Below, one piece after another: positions 53,723 through 64,000 of a stretch of DNA of 64,000 bases. The position numbers and the translations under genes are program-made. Each line of letters begins with the position of its first letter. The first letter of the stretch is position 1. This stretch comes from Paludibacterium paludis (GTDB taxonomy: Bacteria; Pseudomonadota; Gammaproteobacteria; Burkholderiales; Chromobacteriaceae), in the NCBI RefSeq assembly GCF_018802605.1, contig NZ_CP069161.1:2418001-2482000 (forward strand), read 5' to 3'. The notes under the pieces were generated by a model. That model was not told where the DNA came from and ran no database searches. It saw nothing but the letters and a program-made list of their open reading frames with translations.

Positions 53723-53939
53723 AGACAGAAATACAACACCGGGTGGGAGACATCACGATCACTCATGTCTTACCTGACCGCCTCCACCCGCAAAAAGTTC
53801 CTTTTCGCGGGTGGAGCGTCATCATTTCATCACCCCCCATCTCCAACCTGCCCGATTCGCCAGTCCCCCCGCGCCTGAAATCGACTAACACGAAATGGAG
53901 CGACGCCCGAAATGTTCACGAGTCCAGTCAGGAGATCCC

Positions 53940-54554
53940 ATGAAAACCGTACTTGTCGTCGGAGCGACAGGCCTGATCGGCTCTCATGTCGTGCAAGCCG
54001 CGCAAACCCGCGTCAGGGTATTGCAAGCCGCCTACAGCCAGGCGCCTCTCAGGGTGGACATCACGTCCACCGATTCGCTACGCTCGCTTCTTGCCCGCGC
54101 GGGCAAGGTCGACGCCATCATCTGCACGGCGGGCAAAGCCCGTTTCGCCCCTTGGGACAGCGTGCGTGACGAGGACTGGGCACATGCCCTGGCCAACAAG
54201 CTGATGGGACAGATCAATCTGGTTCGCTTCGGCGCAGCCAGCATCCGCCCGGGCGGCGCCATCACCCTGACCACCGGCACGCTGGCGCACCAGCCAATGA
54301 CCGGCAGCACCATCATCGCGTCGGTCAATGCGGCGCTGGAAGCCTTTGTGCGGGCCGCGGCGCTGGAGATTGGAAATCACGTCAGAATCAATGCCGTTTC
54401 GCCAGGCTGGCTGAGCGAAACGCTCGAGGCGCTGGGCATGGATCCGGCGGACGGTCTGCCGGCAAGCGAAGCCGCCAAGATTTATTTGCGTCAGATCGAA
54501 CAAGGCGAGGCCGGAACGATCGCCATCGCCGCGAAGACACCCCGGCCGCACTAG
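53940..54554 (+). CDS. Short-chain dehydrogenase-like protein lacking the YxxxK pair
   Basis: 204 residues from ATG 53940, with AGGAGATCCC directly upstream. The Rossmann motif TVLVVGATGLIGSHVV is intact, and ICTAGKARF corresponds to the NAG motif. The usual catalytic TyrxxxLys position reads ASVNAALEAF, so both Tyr and Lys appear to be missing. The rest (INAVSPGWLSETLE) is typical. It may bind NAD(P) without classical oxidoreductase activity. It lies downstream of the palindromic operator and could be its second target. Confidence 0.85.
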   Translation: MKTVLVVGATGLIGSHVVQAAQTRVRVLQAAYSQAPLRVDITSTDSLRSLLARAGKVDAIICTAGKARFAPWDSVRDEDWAHALANKLMGQINLVRFGAASIRPGGAITLTTGTLAHQPMTGSTIIASVNAALEAFVRAAALEIGNHVRINAVSPGWLSETLEALGMDPADGLPASEAAKIYLRQIEQGEAGTIAIAAKTPRPH

Positions 54555-54569
54555 ATCGGCGAACGCGGG

Positions 54570-54950
54570 ATGATGCTAGAATCAGGCCGTCTTCGCCACA
54601 GGACCCGCCATGTCCAAACGCAGTCTGCACTTGCGTCCCCTCTCGCCGACGGCCAATTCGAAACGCCACTGGCGTTTCTTTCCGATGCCATTCCCTTTTA
54701 CGAGGCGCCGGGCGATAGACACGTGCGCCGGCTGCGGAACGGCGCCAACCCTTCGCGCTTCAACGAAATCATCGACGAGGATCCGCAAATGCGCCGGTAT
54801 TTGGAAAGATGGCGCGCCCTTCCTGACGGACCGCCCGGCGTCGAGGTTTTTGACGAACTGGCCGCAGGACACCGCGGCCCGGACACCAGAGGCACTCATG
54901 CGATCGGAGACAGTCGCCCTGGCGCGAGGAATGAGGCGATGCCGGGCACG
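54570..54950 (+). CDS. Possible hypothetical protein, frame uncertain
   Basis: The frame reads QFETPLAFLSDAIPFYEAPG, then NGANPSRFNEIIDEDPQMRR and ALPDGPPGVEVFDELAAG, which looks protein-like and has ordinary codon use. An ATG at 54610 in another frame (MSKRSLHLRPLSPTANSK) has the better start. A real gene with a shift near 54660 is one explanation; a chance frame is another. No known domain is seen. Confidence 0.35.
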
Positions 54951-55008
54951 GCCGGTCGGCGGTGCCCGGGAGCGGCACTGACGGCCGCCCGAGGAAACGT
55001 CTTTCGGC

Positions 55009-55851
55009 TTACAAGCTGCGCTCGGCGGCTTCCACCGTCTGCTCGATGAGCGTCGCGATGGTCATCGGGCCGACACCGCCGGGCACCGGCGTGTAGGCCG
55101 AGCAGCGCTCGGCGACGGCCGACAACTCGATGTCGCCCACGCCGCCCGGATGATAACCCGCATCGACCACCACCGCGCCGTCCTTGATCCATGCGCCCTT
55201 GATGAACTGCGGCTTGCCCACCGCGCCGACCACGATATCGGCCGTCCGCACATAGGATTCGAGATCCTGGGTGCGGGAATGGCAAATCGTGACGGTGGCG
55301 TTGGCGTTGAGCAGCATCATCGCCACCGGCTTGCCGAGGATGGGACTGCGACCGACCACCACGGCGTGACGGCCGGCCAGTTCGATACCGTAATGTTTGA
55401 GCAGACGCATGATGCCGGCCGGCGTCGCCGAGCCATACGCCCTCTCGCCCATCGCCATGCGGCCGAAACCGAGCACGGTGACGCCGTCCACATCCTTTTC
55501 CAGGGCGATGCGGTCAAAACAGCGGCGCTCGTCGATTTGCGCCGGCACCGGATGCTGGAGCAGGATGCCATGCACGTCCGGATTGGCGTTCAGCCGGTCG
55601 ATTTCGGCAAGCAGCGCTTCCGTCGTGGTCGAGGCGGGCAGCACGACCTTGAGCGACTCCATGCCGACACGGCGGCAAGCGTCGCCTTTCATCTTGACGT
55701 AGGTGGCGGAGGCCGGATCGTCGCCGACCAGGATGGTCGCCAGAATCGGGGACACGCCATTCGAGCGCTGCTTGACGGCGGCGACCCGCACGGCGAGTTC
55801 GGCTTCGATCTGGCGCGAAAGCGCCTTGCCATCGAGAACGGTCACTGACAT
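55009..55851 (-). CDS. folD: Bifunctional methylenetetrahydrofolate dehydrogenase/cyclohydrolase
   Basis: 280 residues. Conserved blocks are [16 protein letters not shown] (with the catalytic-type YxxxK), [47 protein letters not shown] and [15 protein letters not shown]. It oxidises methylene-THF to methenyl-THF with NADP and hydrolyses it to 10-formyl-THF. It lies just downstream of purL, with a bidirectional terminator between; the two are linked through purine synthesis. Confidence 0.97.
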   Translation of the reverse strand: MSVTVLDGKALSRQIEAELAVRVAAVKQRSNGVSPILATILVGDDPASATYVKMKGDACRRVGMESLKVVLPASTTTEALLAEIDRLNANPDVHGILLQHPVPAQIDERRCFDRIALEKDVDGVTVLGFGRMAMGERAYGSATPAGIMRLLKHYGIELAGRHAVVVGRSPILGKPVAMMLLNANATVTICHSRTQDLESYVRTADIVVGAVGKPQFIKGAWIKDGAVVVDAGYHPGGVGDIELSAVAERCSAYTPVPGGVGPMTIATLIEQTVEAAERSL

Positions 55852-55880
55852 CTCTTTCCTTTCAAAGACTTCATATCAAG

Positions 55881-55913
55881 AAAAATCCCCCGGGTGCGGC
55901 TCGGGGGATTTTT
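55881..55913. terminator. Bidirectional terminator between folD and purL
   Basis: AAAAATCCCCCG-(GGTGCGGCT)-CGGGGGATTTTT. A-runs and T-runs on both sides let it work in either direction; on the minus strand it ends the purL transcript. Confidence 0.85.
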
Positions 55914-55924
55914 GTGCATCGGGC

Positions 55925-60355
<4,431 letters not shown>

Positions 60356-60363
60356 GCCCCCCC

Positions 60364-60398
60364 AAAAAAACGGACAGCCCGCGAAGAACGCGGGCTGT
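60364..60398. terminator. Bidirectional terminator between glnB and bamD
   Basis: ACAGCCCGCG-AAGAA-CGCGGGCTGT with a run of seven A on the left side, so it is strongest for the leftward bamD transcript and also follows glnB. Confidence 0.8.
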
Positions 60399-60424
60399 TG
60401 TCGTGTCGGCGGAGCGGCCCGGAC

Positions 60425-61216
60425 TTACTTCCAGAACTTCCACCAGGGCAGCTCTTCCACCGCCCATTTGCCCTGCAGGTAGGCGCTCTTGGGGAAAGTC
60501 GCCGCCAGCACGCGGCGGTTGTCGTCGGACAGTTTGGTCAGACCGAGGCGCCGGTAGGCCTCGACGGACAGCGCCAGCGCTTCTTCCACATAGCGCGTGT
60601 TGGCGTAATCCTTCACCACGCCCTGGGCGCGGTTGACCGCCGCCACATAGGCGCCGCGCTTCATGTAGTAGCGGGCCACATGCATTTCGTGTCCGCCGAG
60701 CGCGTCCACGAGCTTGTTCATCTTGTCCAGCGCGTCCGGCGCGTAACGGCTGTCAGGATAGCGCACGGTCAGCTCGCGGAAAGCGAGGAAGGCTTCTCGC
60801 TGGGCCTTGGGATCGCGTTCGCTCATGTCCTGCCCGGCCCACTTGCCGAGCAGACCCGAGTCGTCATTGAAATAGACGAGACCCTTCAGATAGTAGATAT
60901 AGTCCAGATTCGGATGGGTCGGGTGCAGCTTGATGAAACGGTCGCACGCGGTAATGGACAGGGCCGCCTCGTTGTCCTTGTATTGGGCATAGGCGATATC
61001 CATCTGGGCCTGCTGGGCGAAGCGTCCGTACGGATAGCGCGCTTCCAGCGTTTCGTATAACTTGACAGCCCGGTTATAATTACCGCTATTCAGTTCATCA
61101 TGGGCTTCGGCGTACAGTTTTTCCACGCTCCAGCCGCGCGTCTCATCGTAGGTTTCGGTAGTGGCGCAAGCGGTGAGGCCCGACACAACCAACAGTGCTG
61201 CAACGTATCTCTTCAT
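60425..61216 (-). CDS. bamD: Outer membrane assembly lipoprotein BamD (ComL)
   Basis: 263 residues. A lipoprotein signal peptide (MKRYVAALLVVSGLTAC, Cys17) is followed by about five TPR-like units: YAEAHDELNSGNYNRAVKLY, ETLEARYPYGRFAQQAQMDI, and HPNLDYIYYLKGL, with YPDSRYAPDALDKM. BamD is the essential lipoprotein partner of BamA in inserting outer-membrane beta barrels; the Neisseria homologue is ComL. Its start codon overlaps that of the divergent rluD gene by two bases. Confidence 0.96.
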   Translation of the reverse strand: MKRYVAALLVVSGLTACATTETYDETRGWSVEKLYAEAHDELNSGNYNRAVKLYETLEARYPYGRFAQQAQMDIAYAQYKDNEAALSITACDRFIKLHPTHPNLDYIYYLKGLVYFNDDSGLLGKWAGQDMSERDPKAQREAFLAFRELTVRYPDSRYAPDALDKMNKLVDALGGHEMHVARYYMKRGAYVAAVNRAQGVVKDYANTRYVEEALALSVEAYRRLGLTKLSDDNRRVLAATFPKSAYLQGKWAVEELPWWKFWK

Positions 61217-62300
61217 GACCGATCCTTATTTCGATTCCGACGATTATAGCGACATCTCGGAGAACGAGGTATCCACCTCGACACGGCTTTTCGACGTTCC
61301 GCTCTCCATGGGCGGTGAACGGCTCGACGCGGCTCTCGCCCGCCTGCTTCCGGACTACTCGCGAAGCCGCTTGCAGCAATGGATCAAGGACGGCGCGGTG
61401 CTTGTCAACGGCAAGCCCGTTCCCCCGAAACACAAACTGCTCGGCGGCGACAAAATCGAGGTGGCCGTACAACAAAGCCGGGAAGAAACGTCATTCGCGC
61501 CCGAGCCGATGGATCTGCCCATCATCTACGAGGACGATCACATCCTGGTCATCGACAAGCCCGCCGGTCTCGTGGTTCACCCCGCCGCCGGCAACTGGAG
61601 CGGCACCCTGCTCAACGGCCTCCTGCACCACTGCCCGGCGCTTGCCCAGGTCCCGCGCGCCGGCATCGTGCACCGCCTGGACAAGGAAACCAGCGGCCTG
61701 ATGGTGGTCGCCAAAACCGTTCCGGCTCAGACCGAGCTTGTGCGGCAGCTTCAGGCCCGCACCGTGAGCCGCATCTACCGCGCGGTGGCCGACGGCGTGG
61801 TGCCGTTCGACGGCGCGATCGACGCCAATATCGGCCGCGATCCGCATAACCGCCTGCGCATGGCGGTGGTGAAGTTCGGCGGCAAGAGCGCCATCACCCA
61901 CATCCGGGTGCTGCAACGTTTCGCCAGCCATTCCTATATCGAGTGCCGCCTGGAAACCGGCCGCACCCACCAGATCCGCGTGCACATGCGCGAGGCGCGT
62001 CACCCACTGGCGGGCGACCCCCTCTACGGCAATCCCCGGCAAGCGATGCAGGACGAGGTCGCGGCCGCCGTGAAAGCCCTCGGCCGCCAGGCGCTGCATG
62101 CGTTCCGCCTGAGCCTCGTCCATCCCGCGACCGGCGAAACGATGAGCTGGGAAGCGCCCCTGCCCGATGACATGCGCCATCTGCTGGCCATCCTGCGCGG
62201 CGAATCCGGCTTCGAACAGGCCATCGAGGACGGGGACGACGACGAGGACGACTGGGACGACGACGATTACGACGTGGAGGTGCACTATGTCCGGCATTGA
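61215..62300 (+). CDS. rluD: 23S rRNA pseudouridine synthase RluD
   Basis: 361 residues from ATG 61215. An N-terminal S4 domain (GGERLDAALARLLPDYSRSRLQQWIKDGAVLVNG) is followed by the RluA/RluD catalytic motif HRLDKETSGLMVVAK with the nucleophilic Asp. GRTHQIRVHMREARHPLAGD is also conserved. The C-terminus carries an unusual acidic tail (EDGDDDEDDWDDDDYD). The family makes pseudouridines in helix 69 of 23S rRNA. Its start overlaps the bamD start on the other strand, and pgeF begins inside its 3' end. Confidence 0.95.
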   Translation: MTDPYFDSDDYSDISENEVSTSTRLFDVPLSMGGERLDAALARLLPDYSRSRLQQWIKDGAVLVNGKPVPPKHKLLGGDKIEVAVQQSREETSFAPEPMDLPIIYEDDHILVIDKPAGLVVHPAAGNWSGTLLNGLLHHCPALAQVPRAGIVHRLDKETSGLMVVAKTVPAQTELVRQLQARTVSRIYRAVADGVVPFDGAIDANIGRDPHNRLRMAVVKFGGKSAITHIRVLQRFASHSYIECRLETGRTHQIRVHMREARHPLAGDPLYGNPRQAMQDEVAAAVKALGRQALHAFRLSLVHPATGETMSWEAPLPDDMRHLLAILRGESGFEQAIEDGDDDEDDWDDDDYDVEVHYVRH

Positions 62301-63030
62301 CGGCTTCGCGGCGGACTGGCCGGCGCCGGCCAACGTGCGCACGCTGATCACCACGCGCCGCGGCGGGGTCAGCGAACCGCCGTTCGACGGCGCGAATTTC
62401 GGGCTGCACGTGGGGGACGACCCCGAGGCGGTCCGCCGCAATCGCGAACTGTTGCGCCGCGATCTGCCCGCCGAACCCGCCTGGCTCAACCAGGTGCACG
62501 GCACGACGGTCGTCGATGCCGCGCGCGCGCAAGACATGCCCGACGCGGACGCCAGCGTCGCCCGGGCGCCCGGCGCGGTCTGCGTGGTGATGACCGCGGA
62601 CTGTCTGCCGGTGCTGTTGTGCGATCGCGAAGGCACCGTGGTGGGCGCCTGCCACGCCGGCTGGCGCGGCCTCGCCAACGGCGCGATCGACGCGACGGTC
62701 CGCGAAATGGGCGTGCCGGCCGGCTCGCTGATGGCCTGGCTCGGCCCCGCCATCGGCCCCGATGCGTTCGAAGTCGGCGGCGAGGTGCGCGAAGCATTCA
62801 TCGCCACCGATCCCGCCTGCGTCGACGCGTTCGCGCCGATCGGCGACGGCAAGTTCCTCGCCGACATCTACCGGCTCGCCAGGCTGCGCCTCGCGAAGCT
62901 CGGGGTCGGCGATGTGTCCGGCGGCGACTTCTGCACGGTGATCGACCGGGCGAGGTTCTTCTCCTACCGGCGCGACCGGCGGACCGGACGCATGGCGAGC
63001 CTGATCTGGCTCGATGGCGCCGGATCCTGA
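62287..63030 (+). CDS. pgeF: Peptidoglycan editing factor / LACC1-type purine nucleoside phosphorylase
   Basis: 247 residues from ATG 62287, overlapping rluD by 14 bases. The family pattern is complete: TLITTRRGGVSEPPFDGANF, LNQVHGTTVV, TADCLPVLLCD, GACHAGWRGLANGAIDATV, GPAIGPDAFEVG and FFSYRRD. The His-Cys-His site binds zinc. E. coli YfiH removes wrongly placed residues from peptidoglycan precursors, and relatives are nucleoside phosphorylase/adenosine deaminases. The rluD-pgeF order is typical of beta/gammaproteobacteria. Confidence 0.95.
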   Translation: MSGIDGFAADWPAPANVRTLITTRRGGVSEPPFDGANFGLHVGDDPEAVRRNRELLRRDLPAEPAWLNQVHGTTVVDAARAQDMPDADASVARAPGAVCVVMTADCLPVLLCDREGTVVGACHAGWRGLANGAIDATVREMGVPAGSLMAWLGPAIGPDAFEVGGEVREAFIATDPACVDAFAPIGDGKFLADIYRLARLRLAKLGVGDVSGGDFCTVIDRARFFSYRRDRRTGRMASLIWLDGAGS

Positions 63031-63233
63031 CCGCCTGGTAAAAATTCACACAAGGGTGTGGCGTATTCGCCAATGCGTCACACCCGCGTCACACAGCCCG
63101 TCCATACTGCCTTTCCCGCCCGCCCGACCGCGCTCAGCCAAGTCCCGCGAAAATTTCTCTCCGCCTCCGATCCCGATTTGATGCGGCTTTCCGTATTTTT
63201 GCCTTGTGTCAAGACTTGAAGCCTCCCTCTTTC

Positions 63234-63281
63234 ACCACTAGAATTTGCGTCAGCGTGACTGAAATACCGCATATATTGTGT
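63234..63281 (+). promoter_or_regulatory. Tandem NrdR-like boxes upstream of nrdA
   Basis: Two 16-base sites, ACCACTAGAATTTGCG (63234-63249) and ACCGCATATATTGTGT (63266-63281), start exactly 32 bp apart, about three helical turns, the usual NrdR spacing. The second matches the consensus (ACACTATATATAGTGT-like) better than the first. NrdR would repress nrdA when ATP/dATP is bound. Confidence 0.5.
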
Positions 63282-63398
63282 TTACCCACAGGCCGCGCAC
63301 AGGTTTTCAACAGAATTGTCCACAAGCCCGGATTGCTGCGAAAAAACATCGAACGATGAACGCGGGCTGAAGGCCGATACCACCCAACAGAGGGCAAC

Positions 63399-64000
63399 AT
63401 GCAACTGACCACCTTCGAAGGGCAAACCGCCGCCGAACTCGGACGCGCCGCCGCACCTTCCGCCGATTACAGCCAGTACAAGACCATCCGCCGCAACGGC
63501 TCCGTCGTGCCGTTCGAGCCGGTCAAGATTTCCATCGCCACGACCAAGGCGTTCCTGGCTGTCGTGGGCGGCCAGGGCGCCACCTCGGCCAGCATCCGCG
63601 ACAAGGTTGCCCAGTTGACCGAGATGGTGGTCGGCGCGCTGATGCGCAGAAAACCCGAAGGCGGCGCGATCCATATCGAAGAGATCCAGGACCAGGTCGA
63701 ACTCGCGCTGATGCGCTCGGGCGAGCACGACGTGGCCCGCGCCTACGTGCTCTACCGTGAAGAACGCACCCGCGAGCGCGCCGCGCGCGGCGAAGCGCTC
63801 GCCAACGTGACCATCAACGTGCTGCGCAAGAACGGCGCGCGCCAGCCCCTCGATATGGCCCGGCTGCGCGCAACCATCGAGTCGGCCTGCGCGGGCCTTG
63901 CCGCCACCGACGTGGACGCCATCCTCGGCGAAACCCTGAAGAACATCTATGACGGCGTGCCCGAGGAAGAGGTCAACAAGTCCTCCATTCTCGCCGCGCG
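63399..64000 (+). CDS. nrdA: Ribonucleoside-diphosphate reductase alpha subunit (3' end outside window)
   Basis: The first 200 residues from ATG 63399. They contain two consecutive ATP-cone regions: YKTIRRNGSVVPFEPVKISIATTKAFLAV, then TINVLRKNGARQPLDMARLRATIE and EEVNKSSIL. Class Ia NrdA reduces NDPs to dNDPs with NrdB, and the cone senses ATP/dATP. Two cones suggest strong allosteric control. The catalytic barrel lies beyond the window edge. NrdR-like boxes precede the gene. Confidence 0.92.
   Translation, partial: MQLTTFEGQTAAELGRAAAPSADYSQYKTIRRNGSVVPFEPVKISIATTKAFLAVVGGQGATSASIRDKVAQLTEMVVGALMRRKPEGGAIHIEEIQDQVELALMRSGEHDVARAYVLYREERTRERAARGEALANVTINVLRKNGARQPLDMARLRATIESACAGLAATDVDAILGETLKNIYDGVPEEEVNKSSILAA

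Overview
The window is high-GC DNA from a Gram-negative betaproteobacterium. Gene content and synteny point to the Neisseriales (Chromobacteriaceae, Chromobacterium/Paludibacterium-like): divergent bamD/rluD followed by pgeF, purL beside a PII gene, two chemoreceptors, a PEP-CTERM protein and pflBA with an upstream FNR box. The genus is inference only. I saw no rRNA, tRNA or CRISPR array.

Positions 1-24.6 kb are core or flexible chromosome: a chemoreceptor C-terminus, a periplasmic binding protein, EmrE-like SMR, a VOC protein, a free-standing toxin-type deaminase, a Gfo/Idh oxidoreductase, a methyltransferase, an MBL hydrolase, an NTF2-like/AraC divergent pair, a diguanylate cyclase, a PrpF-like isomerase, pflB-pflA, an acyltransferase, a second chemoreceptor, a fused M16 peptidase, two tandem pirins, a PEP-CTERM protein, another binding protein and a GNAT enzyme.

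Positions 24.67-35.1 kb are a recombination-scarred accessory island, clearly different in composition (one part is AT-rich). It holds an IS256 remnant, a complete IS21 element, a complete IS3 element with a programmed frameshift site, a deleted IS110/IS1111 element that keeps both ends, and a decayed IS5 transposase. Between them, all on the minus strand, lie promoterless toxin C-terminal tips, most followed tightly by an immunity-type gene and a strong intrinsic terminator. The tips include a GIY-YIG type with an Imm26-like partner and a DUF4258-like type with a WDPIGV-type partner; two more pairs are unrecognised. Two tips share a roughly 138-bp leader whose frame is broken just before the toxin frame. 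An Rhs-core scrap at the far end suggests the parent protein. I read this as a silent reservoir of polymorphic-toxin cassettes, and it is the most interesting region of the window.

Positions 35.2-64 kb return to chromosome: an acyl-CoA synthetase, a TPR-glycosyltransferase, a LysR/MFS divergent pair, a glycine-zipper protein of unknown role, a lipoprotein, a heparin-lyase-fold protein, trpG-trpD, a phosphohexomutase, prmB, an ArgO-type exporter and ArgP-type regulator separated by a globin-GAF-GGDEF-EAL sensor, cdd, a region with a perfect 35-bp operator-like palindrome, an SDR-like protein, folD, purL, a PII gene, bamD, rluD, pgeF and the start of nrdA behind two NrdR-like boxes. Cyclic-di-GMP turnover (one cyclase, one globin-EAL protein), chemotaxis and oxygen-responsive metabolism (pfl, nrd, globin sensor) are recurring themes.
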